A stretch of DNA of 64,000 nucleotides from Collinsella sp. (lineage in GTDB: Bacteria; Actinomycetota; Coriobacteriia; Coriobacteriales; Coriobacteriaceae), in contig JAHYYJ010000002.1 in the NCBI GenBank assembly GCA_019425015.1, positions 186,001 through 250,000 on the forward strand, read 5' to 3'. The position numbers and the translations under genes were made by a program. The number at the start of each line of letters is the position of its first letter. The first letter of the stretch is position 1. The notes below the pieces were generated by a model. The model was not told the origin of the DNA and did not search any database. It worked only from the letters and a program-made list of their open reading frames with translations. This document shows, in pieces, positions 9,501 to 18,823 of the stretch.

Positions 9501-10025
9501 CTACCGCTGAGCCTGTCCCCCGGTGCCAATCTGGACATCGACGATAACCTGGCGATAGCTAATGCCGCAGGAGTCGAGGATGCGGCGGCTGATGCGGCCA
9601 TCATCGGTGTCGGCATACTTATTGTCCAGGTAGACAACCTCGCCCACGCCCACCTGCGCCAAAATCTTGGCGCAGTCGTGGCACGGGAACAGCGTGACGT
9701 AGACCGTGGAACCCTCGAGGTCCTTGAGCGAGCCACGGTAGTTGAGCACGGCGTTGGCCTCGGCATGGACCACGTAGTTGTGCTTGTCCTGCAGCGGGTC
9801 GTCGCTCGTACCCCACGGGAAAAAGTCGTCGTTGAGCGCCGAGGGTGTACCGTTGTAGCCCACCGAAAGGATGCGGTGGTTGGTGCTGGCGATGCACGCA
9901 CCCACCTGTGTGTTGGGGTCCTTGCTGCGGCGCTGCGCGGCGATGGCCACGCTCATAAAGAACTCGTCCCAGCTAATGACGTCCAGGCGCTTGCCTGACG
10001 AAGTTTGATGAAGATCGTCCGACAT
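9501..10025 (-). CDS. Deoxycytidylate (dCMP) deaminase family protein
   Basis: A 174-residue zinc enzyme of the cytidine/deoxycytidylate deaminase fold, converting dCMP to dUMP for thymidylate synthesis (the ComEB group). Start 10025 is preferred over 10061 because GGAGG lies 8 bases upstream. Motifs seen: ARRSKDPNTQVGA-type segment (RRSKDPNTQVGACI), the zinc/proton-shuttle HAEANAVLNY, and the zinc pair in FPCHDCAKIL. The allosteric-site type sequence GYNGTPSALNDDFF is also present. The last 15 residues are poorly conserved. Confidence 0.9.
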   Translation of the reverse strand: MSDDLHQTSSGKRLDVISWDEFFMSVAIAAQRRSKDPNTQVGACIASTNHRILSVGYNGTPSALNDDFFPWGTSDDPLQDKHNYVVHAEANAVLNYRGSLKDLEGSTVYVTLFPCHDCAKILAQVGVGEVVYLDNKYADTDDGRISRRILDSCGISYRQVIVDVQIGTGGQAQR

Positions 10026-10109
10026 GGCAGACACCTCCGTAATCGCAATAGTTTGACCCATTGTAGCAGGTGAAAGGTGGAGGCGTTTGTCCCACCGGCG
10101 CCCTCACTT

Positions 10110-10961
10110 TTACACGCGGCGGGGCTTTTGGTTGATGCGGTAGAGCTCGGCGAGACCCCGCAGCGTCAGCGCGTCATCGACCGTCAGGCTATGGCCGACC
10201 AGCGCCGCAAGTGCCTCGGCATCGTCGCCGGTAATGACGATGGGTACATTGCCCTCCCCCGCGGCCTTGGTCGCGCGCATCTCGGCAAGCACCATGTCGA
10301 GCATGCCGTCGATGCGTGCCACCTCGCCCAGAACCACGCCCGAACGCATGGCCTCGCGCGTGTTGCGGCCGATTACATGTGTGGGTGCCGAGGGCTCGAC
10401 CTGCGGCAGGCGCGCCGCAGCAGCCGAAAGCGAGCGGGCGCCGAGCGCCAGACCCGGCGCGATGACGCCGCCGACAAAGGTTCCGCGCGCATCGATAACC
10501 TCGATATTGGTTGTGGTACCCAGGTCGATTACGATGCACGGAGAGCCATAGACGGCGCGGGCCGCCACGGCATCGGCGATGCGGTCAGGACCGATCTCGG
10601 CCGGGTCATCGTAGTGCACGGGCATGCCGGTTTTGAGGCCCGGCCCCACGGTGAGCACGCGCCCCGTGCAGGTGCGGGAAAGCGCCGCCTTCCACGGACG
10701 CTCGAGCGCCGGGACTACACAGCTCAGCACGGCCGCGGCGGGTGCAAGCACCCCGGGCACACCTGCATCGGCCGCCAGTGCAGCCATGACCTGCACAAGT
10801 CGCATGCGCGCTTCGTCGGCCGTAATGCTCGACGGCGTGGTGATCTCGCACGTCGCGAGCGGGCGCTCCTGTGCCGCGGCTGAATCCTCGGCAAACAGGC
10901 CAAAGCGAATGAACGTGTTGCCCACGTCGACCGTCAATATATATGCACACCCATTAAGCAT
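10110..10961 (-). CDS. coaX: Type III pantothenate kinase
   Basis: A 283-residue ASKHA-fold kinase for the first step of coenzyme A synthesis. The phosphate-binding motif DVGNTFIRFGLF lies at residues 11-22. The pantothenate/ADP loop appears as EIGPDRIADAVAARAVYG, and the second phosphate motif as CIVIDLGTTTNIEVIDARGTFVGGVIAPGL. The start at 10961 has AAAGGAG nine bases upstream. The enzyme needs a monovalent cation in characterised homologues. It stands alone, divergent from the OPT gene. Confidence 0.95.
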   Translation of the reverse strand: MLNGCAYILTVDVGNTFIRFGLFAEDSAAAQERPLATCEITTPSSITADEARMRLVQVMAALAADAGVPGVLAPAAAVLSCVVPALERPWKAALSRTCTGRVLTVGPGLKTGMPVHYDDPAEIGPDRIADAVAARAVYGSPCIVIDLGTTTNIEVIDARGTFVGGVIAPGLALGARSLSAAAARLPQVEPSAPTHVIGRNTREAMRSGVVLGEVARIDGMLDMVLAEMRATKAAGEGNVPIVITGDDAEALAALVGHSLTVDDALTLRGLAELYRINQKPRRV

Positions 10962-11153
10962 CGTCGGCGCTCCTTTCGTCTGCCCAGCAGTATATCGCCT
11001 ACCTAAACCAGCCGTCCCAAAATGACTACCTTGCGGTTATACTGGTGCGCGGTCGTTTGCGAGCTCACGCGGCGGCCCTTGGTAACCCGACTTCCCGCGC
11101 CGTATCCGTAACGGCGCTCCCGGGGGAAGCGGATATACGCAAAGGAGTTTTAT

Positions 11154-12857
11154 ATGAGCAATCCCTCGAACCGCGCCTCGATGCGCGGGCAACTCACGCT
11201 GCGCGGCGTCGTCATCGGCGTCCTTGGCTGCGTGATCATCACGGCAAGCTCGGCCTACACCGCCCTCAAGATGGGCGCACTCCCCTGGCCGATCGTCTTT
11301 GCTGCCGTCATCTCGCTGTTCTTCCTCAAACTCATGGGCAACGCCAGCCTCAACGAGGCAAACGTCACCCACACCATCATGTCCGCAGGCGCCATGGTCG
11401 CCGGCGGTCTGGCGTTTACCATCCCGGGCGCCTGGATGCTGGGCTATGCCGACCAGATTAGCTGGCTCGACATGTTTATCGTGGCACTCGCCGGCACTAT
11501 CCTGGGTCTGCTGGCCACCGCGCTCATCCACCGTCACTTTATCGTGGACGCCGCGCTTGAGTTCCCCACCGGCAACGCCGCAGCTCAGACCTTGCGCGCA
11601 ACCGAGGCTGGCGGCAAAACCGGCAAGCAGCTCTTTGGTTCCATGGCCATCGCCGGCATCTATAGCGTGCTGCGCGACGCCCTGGGCGTGGTGCCCGGCA
11701 TGCTCTGCACGCTCAATATTCCCGGCGTGACCTTTGGCATCTACAACTCGCCCATGCTGCTCTCCGTCGGCTTCCTCGTGGGCTTCGCCCCGGTCGCCTT
11801 CTGGTTTGCCGGTGCCCTGCTAGGCAACTTTGGCATCATTGTGGGCGGCACCGCTGCCGGTCTGTTCGACGTTGTGACCGCGCAGGGCATCGTCAAGTCC
11901 TTGGGTATGGGCCTCATGATGGGCTTTGGCGTCGCCGTCGTCCTCAAGGACATCCTGCCGCAGGTCGCCGGTATCGTCCGCGGCCTCGCCGCCGACAGCT
12001 CCACCGACACCGACGGGCAGTCGCTCATCTCGGGCTCCCTCAAGCTCGACGCCGGTATCATCGGCCTGGGCGCTGCCGCCATCGCCGTGATCATCGCCAT
12101 CGTGCTTGACCTTGGCCCCGTTCCGGCCGTCATCGTCACGCTGTTCACCTTTGTCACCACCATCATGAGCGCGCAGAGCTGCGGCCAGACGGGCATCGAC
12201 CCCATGGAGATCTTCGGCCTCATCGTCATGCTCATCGTGGCAGCCTTCGCACAGATCGCTCAGGTCAAACTGTTCTTTATCGCCGGCATCGTGGCCGTGG
12301 CGTGCGGCCTTGCGGGCGACGTCATGAACGACTTTAAAGCCGGCGCCGTGCTGGGCACCAACCCGCGTGCACAGTGGATCGGCCAGGCCATCGGCGGCAT
12401 CGTGGGCGCCCTGGTCGCCGCAGCCGTCATGGTCGCGCTCGTCACCGCCTATGGCCCGGACGCCTTTGGCCCCGACAAGAGCTTTGTTGCCGCGCAGGCA
12501 AGCGTTGTCGCCACCATGGTCTCGGGCATCCCGAGCGTGCCGTGGTTCGTTAGCGGCTTTATCGCCGGCATCGTCATGTACTGGCTCGGCATTCCGGCCA
12601 TGATGATCGGCCTGGGCGTGTACCTGCCGTTCTACATGTCACTCACGGCATTCCTGGGCTCCTGCGTCAAGCTCGCCTACGACAAGTGGTCCGCCCACCG
12701 CGACGCCACCGCTGGTCTTTCTGACGAGGAGAGGGCTGCCAAGGACGCCGCCTTCCAGGAACAGGGCCTGGTTGTCGCCAGCGGCCTGCTCGGCGGCGAG
12801 TCCATCGTCGGCGTTATCCTGGCGTTTGTCTCCGTGGGCTTGAGCCTGCTGGGATAA
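11154..12857 (+). CDS. OPT/YSL family oligopeptide transporter
   Basis: A 567-residue protein with about 14 membrane helices. The N-terminal motif RGVVIGVLGCVIITASSAYTALKMG matches the start of bacterial OPT proteins, and NASLNEANVTHTIMSAGAMVAGGLAFTIPG contains the strongly conserved N-x-T and A-x-x-A-x-G-x-x-F-x-x-P pattern. These carriers import di- to tetrapeptides, or metal-chelate peptides, with protons. The ribosome site AAAGGAG precedes ATG 11154. Gly/Ala-rich helices and the segment VLGTNPRAQWIGQAIGGIVGAL are typical. A strong terminator follows at 12899-12938. Confidence 0.9.
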   Translation: MSNPSNRASMRGQLTLRGVVIGVLGCVIITASSAYTALKMGALPWPIVFAAVISLFFLKLMGNASLNEANVTHTIMSAGAMVAGGLAFTIPGAWMLGYADQISWLDMFIVALAGTILGLLATALIHRHFIVDAALEFPTGNAAAQTLRATEAGGKTGKQLFGSMAIAGIYSVLRDALGVVPGMLCTLNIPGVTFGIYNSPMLLSVGFLVGFAPVAFWFAGALLGNFGIIVGGTAAGLFDVVTAQGIVKSLGMGLMMGFGVAVVLKDILPQVAGIVRGLAADSSTDTDGQSLISGSLKLDAGIIGLGAAAIAVIIAIVLDLGPVPAVIVTLFTFVTTIMSAQSCGQTGIDPMEIFGLIVMLIVAAFAQIAQVKLFFIAGIVAVACGLAGDVMNDFKAGAVLGTNPRAQWIGQAIGGIVGALVAAAVMVALVTAYGPDAFGPDKSFVAAQASVVATMVSGIPSVPWFVSGFIAGIVMYWLGIPAMMIGLGVYLPFYMSLTAFLGSCVKLAYDKWSAHRDATAGLSDEERAAKDAAFQEQGLVVASGLLGGESIVGVILAFVSVGLSLLG

Positions 12858-12898
12858 GCTGAGCAGCTGCTCGACAGCAACCATATTGCCTACGATTT

Positions 12899-12938
12899 GC
12901 CCGGTCGGTAGCTTTCGCGGCTACCGACCGGGCTTTTT
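12899..12938 (+). terminator. Terminator of the OPT transporter gene
   Basis: Perfect 14-base stem GCCCGGTCGGTAGC / GCTACCGACCGGGC with loop TTTCGCG, followed by TTTTT. Confidence 0.95.
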
Positions 12939-12950
12939 GATACCAACGCA

Positions 12951-12988
12951 AAGAAAAGCCGGCGCGCTGCGTTTGACAGCGCGCCGGC
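12951..12988 (-). terminator. Terminator of the surface-protein gene
   Basis: Minus-strand stem GCCGGCGCGCTG / CAGCGCGCCGGC with a 7-base loop, then TTTTCTTT. It lies about 70 bases past the stop of the gene ending at 13058, facing the OPT terminator. Confidence 0.9.
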
Positions 12989-13057
12989 CTTATCGTTTGG
13001 CTATCGAGACGGTCCCGCTATGAATTGAAGTTCCTTGCAGAGCCGACGCCCGAATCG

Positions 13058-16000
13058 CTACATGTGCTTGCGACGACGATCGCCCAGCGTCACGCCTGCG
13101 GCCACGAGCGTTATGCCGCCGATGACGAAGACCTCACCCGCAAGTGCGGAGTCATCACCGGTCTGGGCGAGCGCGGCAGGCGCGGCCTGTTTCTTGGCGA
13201 CAGGAGCCTTTGCAGCAGCCTGCGCAACCTGAGCCTTGGCCTGCGGCTCAGCCTTGGGATGATACTTGTCGTACTCGGCCTGCGCGGCAGCCAGGGCATC
13301 CTTGGCATCGCCAAGCTCGGCAAGCGCGGCGGCATAGGCGTCGTTGGCATCGGACAGCTTGGCATCGGCATCGCTCAGGGCAGCCTTGAGACCAGCGGCG
13401 GCATCGACGGCAGCCTTATAGCGAGCGTAGGCAGCGTTCAGCTTGACCAGCTTCTCGTTGCCCGTCGTGCCCGCGGCAAGGGATGCCTTGTGGTCGACAG
13501 CCTCAAGATCGGCCTTGAGCGCCTCGTCGTTGGCAAGCTCGGCCTTGGCCTTGAAGATCTCGAGGTTCGCATCGACGACGGCTTCGTTGGCGGCCTCGAG
13601 CTGCTTCTGGGCATCGGCGACACCGGCGACGGCAGCGTCATAGGCGGCCTTGGCGTCGTCGACCGCCTTCTGGGCGCCGACGAAGCGCTCGAAGGCCTTG
13701 TTTGCGGTGGCCAGCTCGCCCTCGGCGGCCTTGGCCTTCGCCTGTGCGTCGGACAGGGCCTGCGTCTTGGCGGCAACTGCCTGCTTGGCGTCCGAAAGAG
13801 CGGTCGCGGCATGCGCGTCTGCGGCCTGAGCCTTGTCAACGCCAGCTTGGGCAGCACCGTCGGCCTTCTTGGCCTCGTCTAGCGTGCCCTGCTTGTTCGC
13901 AAGGTCCGTATTGGCGGCATCGCGCTTGGCGGTAAGGTCCTTGACCGAAGCAGTGGCGTTGTCATACGCCTCATTGGCATGATCGGACCTTGCCTTGGCG
14001 GCATCGCGGGCGCTGCGAGCCTTCGCCTTGTGAGCAGCGGCCTCGGCTGCCTTCGTCTTGCTGTCAGCAAGCGTGGCGTTTGCCTTATCGAGAGCTGCCT
14101 GGGCAGTAGCGGCCTCGCCCTTGGCGGCGTCGAGCTTGGTCTTGGGCGTCTTGACGTCGATACCCTTGAGTTTGGCTTCGGCGGCGTCGTATGCCGTCTT
14201 TGCGGCGGCGGTGCCGGACTTGGCCTTCTCGTACTCGCCCTTGGCGGTGTTCACGTTCGTGTCGGCCGCGGTATAGGCGTCTTGTGCGTCTTTCTGATTA
14301 TTGAGAGCAGCGAGATATGCCGTATCGGCCGTGCCCAGCGTCTTCTGCGCCTCGGCGAGCTTGCTCTGGAGCTCCTTGAGTTGCGCCTTCTGCGCCTGCG
14401 TGCCGCCAGCGTTATAGGCAGAATCGATGTAGTCGTTGACGAGCTTCTTGAACTCGGAGACAGTGAAATCAGCCTGAGTGTCATCATCGCTGTAATCGAA
14501 TGCGGTTACCTCGGAATCGGTGTTCTTACCGCTACCGGTTGCGATACCGATAGCCACCGTAGCGGAATCGATAACGTTGAGATAGTGCCCGCAGCCGTCT
14601 CCTCTTTCCTTACCGTTTTCATCTTTTGTGCCGGAATACACATCGCGATAGTTTTGGTAGATATAGTACGAATCATAGCGATGAGCCATGAGAGCTTTGC
14701 CAGCCTCGCTATCCGCACCGTACTTTTTAATCCAATTCTCGTAATTAACCTTCTCCTGAGTGTAGAGACCAGTATAGGGCCAACCGAGTGTATCCTCAGT
14801 CTCGCCGCCGGTATATGCGCCGCCGCCGCCAGCAAGATTTTCACCGTTATCCCAGTAGCAACCCGAGTGTCCCCAGATGTTCGATGAATATGATACATTA
14901 AGGGCGGCTGCCGCAGTCATGCGGAGGCTGACGCTGAGCGCCGACTGACCGTTCGCCTTGCGGAGGTTGTTCTGGGTGTCAAGATATGTCAAGGCGTTGC
15001 GCATCTGCTCCAAGGAAAGCGGGTTGGTGTCGCGAGACATGTCCTGATCGACGTAATTGTCATACCATTCGGCCTTGTCATCAGCACCGGTCAGCATCGA
15101 TACGGCATCCTGGGCGTTCTTTTTCTGCGTGGCTGTGAACTGGCTGCCGCCGATGATATAGTTCATGAAGCCGAACATGCCCTGGCTGATAACATTCTGG
15201 TCTACGGTCATGTTTGACTTGAGGTCGGCAATCTGCTGGTTAAGCTTCTCGACCTCGGCGTTTGCGGCGTCGTATGCATTATGCGCGTCGGTTACTTCAG
15301 CACGAGCCTGATCGAACTCGTTGCTCTTCTGCTGACGAACCTCGACGAGTCGGTCGTACTCCGCCTTCTTGTCGGCTTCGGTCTGCTGGGCCTGCTCGTA
15401 TGCCGACTTCGCGGCGTCGCGCTTGCTGACGGCGGCGTTGTACTCCTTGCTTACCGCATCATATGCAGACTGGGCAGATGCCACAGCGGCGTTGGCGGCG
15501 TTGACCTTCTCCTGCGCGGCAGCGACGGCAGCCTGGGCGGCCTGCAGATTTGTCTGTGCGGTGGCGTCTGCAGTCGTCGCGGCTTCGAGCGCGTCCTGCG
15601 CGGTCGCGAGCTCGCTGGCGGCAGTGTTCTTGGCGGCCTCAAGCGCACTCAGGTCAACACCCGTACCCGAGACGGCAGCATCGAGCGCGGCCTGCGCCTG
15701 GTTGAACTTCTGCTGGGCGTTATCGCGCGCGGTGGTTGCGGCTGCGAGAGCAGCAGCAGTCTCCTGCTTCTTGGCCTGGGCAGTCGTCAAAGCTGCCTCG
15801 GTATTCTGCTTTTCCTGCTGGGCGCTGGCCTCGGCAGCCTTGGCCTGGTCCAGATTGTCCTGTGCAGTAGTAACGGCCTTATTGGCGTCATCGAGCTTTG
15901 CCTGCGCGTCCTCGACGGCCTTCTTGGCGGCCTCGTACTCGTCCATACCCATGGCCTCGAGCTTAGCCTGGGCATCGTCGAGGGCCTTCTTGGCCTCATC

Positions 16001-16390
16001 CTGCTTTGCCTTGGCGTCCTTGAGCGCCTGGGTCTTATCCTCGACACTCTTGTTGGCCTGTTCGAGCCGATCGTTCAGGTCGCCCAGCTTCTTCTGCTGC
16101 TGCTCGGTCTTTTCGACGGCGGCTTTGAGCTCGTCAATCTTCTCCTGGAGCGCGGCGACTTCTGCTGCGTTCTGCTCGATTTCGTTGTCGCTCACAGCCT
16201 GCGAGGCCTGATTCTTTTGCTGTTGTGCCTGCTTTTGAGACTGGCCCGCCGCGTCGGCCTTCTTCTGAGCCGCATCGTAGGCGGCCTGAGCGTCCTTGAG
16301 CTGCTTTGCCGACTCCTCTGCCAGCTGGGCAGCCGTCTTTACGACCGCTTGGTTACCGGCGGCAACGGTGTTCTCTACAGAACTACCCCC
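13058..16390 (-). CDS. Coiled-coil CAP-domain cell-wall protein, body (out of frame with its signal peptide)
   Basis: The frame runs open from the poly-C tract to the stop. From GTG 16195 it gives 1045 residues, with a further 65 codons open upstream. Almost all of it is Ala/Lys/Glu/Gln heptad coiled coil (ELKAAVEKTEQQQKKLGDL and similar). The centre, about residues 390-560 of the 1045 frame, is a CAP/SCP-like domain with NALTYLDTQNNLRKANGQ, WGHSGCYWDNGENLAGG and GHYLNVIDSATVAIG (the two His and one Glu typical of CAP). The C-terminus is a sortase signal: LAQTG, hydrophobic span, RRRK. There is no signal peptide in this frame; it is encoded in the adjacent frame at 16383-16568. A long rigid wall-anchored adhesin or matrix protein is the likely role. 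Confidence 0.85.
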   Translation of the reverse strand, partial: GGSSVENTVAAGNQAVVKTAAQLAEESAKQLKDAQAAYDAAQKKADAAGQSQKQAQQQKNQASQAVSDNEIEQNAAEVAALQEKIDELKAAVEKTEQQQKKLGDLNDRLEQANKSVEDKTQALKDAKAKQDEAKKALDDAQAKLEAMGMDEYEAAKKAVEDAQAKLDDANKAVTTAQDNLDQAKAAEASAQQEKQNTEAALTTAQAKKQETAAALAAATTARDNAQQKFNQAQAALDAAVSGTGVDLSALEAAKNTAASELATAQDALEAATTADATAQTNLQAAQAAVAAAQEKVNAANAAVASAQSAYDAVSKEYNAAVSKRDAAKSAYEQAQQTEADKKAEYDRLVEVRQQKSNEFDQARAEVTDAHNAYDAANAEVEKLNQQIADLKSNMTVDQNVISQGMFGFMNYIIGGSQFTATQKKNAQDAVSMLTGADDKAEWYDNYVDQDMSRDTNPLSLEQMRNALTYLDTQNNLRKANGQSALSVSLRMTAAAALNVSYSSNIWGHSGCYWDNGENLAGGGGAYTGGETEDTLGWPYTGLYTQEKVNYENWIKKYGADSEAGKALMAHRYDSYYIYQNYRDVYSGTKDENGKERGDGCGHYLNVIDSATVAIGIATGSGKNTDSEVTAFDYSDDDTQADFTVSEFKKLVNDYIDSAYNAGGTQAQKAQLKELQSKLAEAQKTLGTADTAYLAALNNQKDAQDAYTAADTNVNTAKGEYEKAKSGTAAAKTAYDAAEAKLKGIDVKTPKTKLDAAKGEAATAQAALDKANATLADSKTKAAEAAAHKAKARSARDAAKARSDHANEAYDNATASVKDLTAKRDAANTDLANKQGTLDEAKKADGAAQAGVDKAQAADAHAATALSDAKQAVAAKTQALSDAQAKAKAAEGELATANKAFERFVGAQKAVDDAKAAYDAAVAGVADAQKQLEAANEAVVDANLEIFKAKAELANDEALKADLEAVDHKASLAAGTTGNEKLVKLNAAYARYKAAVDAAAGLKAALSDADAKLSDANDAYAAALAELGDAKDALAAAQAEYDKYHPKAEPQAKAQVAQAAAKAPVAKKQAAPAALAQTGDDSALAGEVFVIGGITLVAAGVTLGDRRRKHM

Positions 16391-16568
16391 CCCCCTGAAC
16401 AGAATCGCCGTTATCTGCCGTCGGTGCGGCGATTGCCGCCAGCGGCGACATGAGCGGCTGAGCGATGAGGCCCGCCGTCAAAACGGTTGCGACGGCGCGG
16501 TTGGCAACGCCCTTGACGTTGACGGCCTTAGCCCGAGGCTCAAAGTGTTGTGGACTGTAGTTTGCCAT
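16383..16568 (-). CDS. Signal-peptide exon-like start of the same surface protein, stopped after poly-G
   Basis: A 61-residue frame, starting at ATG 16568 with GGGAG upstream. It carries a polar N-terminus with basic residues, a hydrophobic stretch (AVATVLTAGLIAQPLMSPLAAI) and a likely cleavage AIA-AP near residue 48, then TADNGDSVQ and a run of Gly before TAG. The stop is created by reading through exactly ten G. With nine or twelve G the frame would join the coiled-coil body without interruption. As sequenced, the product is a short secreted stub, so the surface protein is OFF or the homopolymer is miscounted. Confidence 0.8.
   Translation of the reverse strand: MANYSPQHFEPRAKAVNVKGVANRAVATVLTAGLIAQPLMSPLAAIAAPTADNGDSVQGGG
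16386..16395. repeat. Poly-C/G tract of ten bases (candidate slippage switch)
   Basis: Ten consecutive C on the plus strand (G on the coding strand) at the junction between the signal peptide frame and the body frame. Homopolymers of this length are prone to slipped-strand change and also to sequencing error. Confidence 0.9.
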
Positions 16569-16875
16569 GGCTTTCTCCCTTTGACACGGATGTATCCATA
16601 CGCTTCAAACTGTAGGTGCCGATTTTTGAATTCTGTTGCGCAACATTGGTCACCAGCGGATTATTTGAAATTCGCGCTCTCGTGCTTCACAATTCCGTCA
16701 CATATGTAGGAGCTGGTGCATCATATTCTTGCGGGATCGAATTGAGCCTGTGATTTGTATTTGCTCCCGCGTCATCCGCCCTATCGGATTCCGCATCCAA
16801 CAGACACCCCGCCCGCCACGGTGTAGAGTTAAGACAACGGGCGCGTTGCGCGGACCGCGCTGGAACGAGGTGGAC

Positions 16876-18015
16876 ATGGAACTCGACAAACAACAGATCA
16901 AGCGACTGCGCGAACGCCATCACCGGCGCCACGGCATCCGCCCTGCTCATAGCGAAGCCATGGAAAACGTCACCCGCTTCCTCAAGCGCGCATTCAACAT
17001 TCGCGAGGGACGCGCGCCCTATCACGTAATCCGTAAGCGCTTTGTAAACGGGGCGCGCCTGACCGGCTCACATCTGTGCATCCTCATCATCGCCATGCTC
17101 ATCGCGAGCATCGGCCTCGATATCGACTCGGACATCGCCATCGTGGGTGCCATGCTCATCTGCCCGCTCATGGGATCGGTCCTTGCCATGGCATATGGCA
17201 TCGCCACGCTCGACCGTGAGATTACCGTCGAAGCCATCGCCAGCCTTGCGCTGCAGATGGCCTTTTGCCTGGTCACGTCCACGTTGTACTTTAAGCTCTC
17301 GCCCCTTGGCACCACCACAGCTGCCATCATCGACAATTCGACGCCGACTGTGTGGGACCTTGCCGTCGCGCTCGCGGGCGGCTTTGCGGGCGGGCTGGGC
17401 AACTCGCGCGATCAGGAGCCTTCGACGCTCATTGCCGGCGTAGCCGTGGCGACCGCGCTCATGCCGCCCCTGTGCGCGGCGGGCTATGGCATCGCCATCG
17501 CAAGCGGGTCGCTGTTTCTCTCGGCGCTCTACGAGTTTGGCATCAACGTGGTCTTTATCGCGCTGGCTGCCGAAGCCGTGCTGCTTCTTTTGCGCGTGCC
17601 GCTCAAGCGCGACCTTAACGGCGACGGCATTGTGACCGCCGAGGAAAATGCCGAGGTCGACGAGCTGTCGCGCAAAGTGCGCCGCCGCATCATCGTGGGT
17701 ACGGTGATCTTTGCCATCCCCTGCATCGTTATGACCGCGGGATCCATTGGCTCGGCGCAGGCCGGCGTGCAGGACGGCTATGGCGTCACCGAAACTACGC
17801 GCGAGCTTGCCGCGGTACTGCCGGGCTTTAAGGATTACACCGTCGCCGTCGAGACCTCGGCCACCGAAGGCGAGGAGGAGGGCCTCGTCGAGCGCGAGAT
17901 TGTCGCCCATGTGACAACAAGCGAGGGGCTCGGGGAGCACGACCGCCGCGTTGCCCGCAAGCTCATCGATCTCAATGTGCCCGAACTCGATCGCGTGGAG
18001 TTCGATGTGAAGTGA
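16876..18015 (+). CDS. DUF389 family membrane protein
   Basis: A 379-residue protein of the DUF389 (TIGR00341-like) family, function unknown. Start 16876 has GAGG upstream; the longer frame adds 49 unlikely residues. A basic N-terminus is followed by six hydrophobic segments, with the family core SDIAIVGAMLICPLMGSVLAMAYG and STLIAGVAVATALMPPLCAAGYG. The segment at about residues 239-252 (DLNGDGIVTAEEN) has the spacing of an EF-hand/calcium loop (Asp1, Asn3, Asp5, Glu12) between two membrane segments. The soluble C-terminus is acidic. It stands alone, with no visible partner. Confidence 0.88.
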   Translation: MELDKQQIKRLRERHHRRHGIRPAHSEAMENVTRFLKRAFNIREGRAPYHVIRKRFVNGARLTGSHLCILIIAMLIASIGLDIDSDIAIVGAMLICPLMGSVLAMAYGIATLDREITVEAIASLALQMAFCLVTSTLYFKLSPLGTTTAAIIDNSTPTVWDLAVALAGGFAGGLGNSRDQEPSTLIAGVAVATALMPPLCAAGYGIAIASGSLFLSALYEFGINVVFIALAAEAVLLLLRVPLKRDLNGDGIVTAEENAEVDELSRKVRRRIIVGTVIFAIPCIVMTAGSIGSAQAGVQDGYGVTETTRELAAVLPGFKDYTVAVETSATEGEEEGLVEREIVAHVTTSEGLGEHDRRVARKLIDLNVPELDRVEFDVK

Positions 18016-18140
18016 TGCCGGCGCGGGATGAATGCTCGCACGGACGCAAGTTATGACGAGGCGCAGACGCGATACGGACACGAGCAAATAGCAGGGTGCA
18101 GTTCACACCCGCGGCCCGCGCGCCGTTTTATTGCCGTGAA

Positions 18141-18590
18141 TCAACTGGCCGGATCGACATCGCCAGACTCCACCGTAAACGCAGGTTTGGTGCTCACCAG
18201 ATAAAATCGGGTCACTTTGCTATCTCTAGATAGATAGAGCTGGCCCTGCTCGCGTCGGCGTGACAAGTACGCCACGTGGACCGTACCGAATTCTTCACCG
18301 TTTTCCTTCTTTAATATCAGGATGTTGGGGTCATCCGTACGCTTAAACTGCCCGTCTGTGCAGATTCCGTCTTGGTCGACCAGCTGCCATCGACAGTTGT
18401 CCTCCTCAAGAAAAGCCAGGGTTTCCCGACTCGTTTTGTCATCCCGATAGTAACCATCAATGGCAAAGCCTTCGGAAGCACATTCCTGCATATAGGATGT
18501 TTCTCGACTTATAGCAAACAGCCCCGTAGCGCCCAAGAGCACAGCCAGGCAGACCACTGCAAGGGTTATCGAAATAGCACGGCGACCCAT
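18141..18590 (-). CDS. Small membrane-anchored protein of unknown function
   Basis: 149 residues: a single N-terminal hydrophobic helix (ISITLAVVCLAVLLGATGLFAI) and a polar extracytoplasmic domain with three Cys and many charged residues (QECASEGFAIDGYYRDDKTSRETLAFLEEDNCRWQLVDQDG). The domain looks like a small beta-structured module; I do not recognise it. It could be a lipocalin- or META-like fold, but there is no motif to support this. There is no convincing ribosome site better than the one before ATG 18590. It lies alone between a DUF389 gene and a non-coding region of about 480 bases. Confidence 0.6.
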   Translation of the reverse strand: MGRRAISITLAVVCLAVLLGATGLFAISRETSYMQECASEGFAIDGYYRDDKTSRETLAFLEEDNCRWQLVDQDGICTDGQFKRTDDPNILILKKENGEEFGTVHVAYLSRRREQGQLYLSRDSKVTRFYLVSTKPAFTVESGDVDPAS

Positions 18591-18823
18591 GTTAGCCCAA
18601 CCGATAGTTATTTAACGGAGCGCGAAACATACCTGGAACCTCCGATATCAGGGGGAACGTCACCTATGGCCTGCCGGCAATCATATGTTTCCAACATCAA
18701 ACCATATGGTTACAACTCGTTGGAGATAGGCTCCATGAACGGACGATAATTTGCGGCGAACGGCTACATATGTTCATTATCTCAGGGTTCTGGAGGCAAT
18801 TTTTGGTGCCACCGAGACGTTGT

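Noticed and set aside
9480..9530. CTGTCCC at about 9515 as an eleventh member of the palindrome family
   Set aside because: The core is present, inside the dCMP deaminase end, but there are no complementary arms around it.
15281..16453. Long plus-strand frames opposite the coiled-coil surface protein
   Set aside because: Leu/Gly/Arg or Ala/Ser-rich shadows of the Ala-Lys-Glu coiled coil; the minus-strand frame carries the CAP and sortase motifs.
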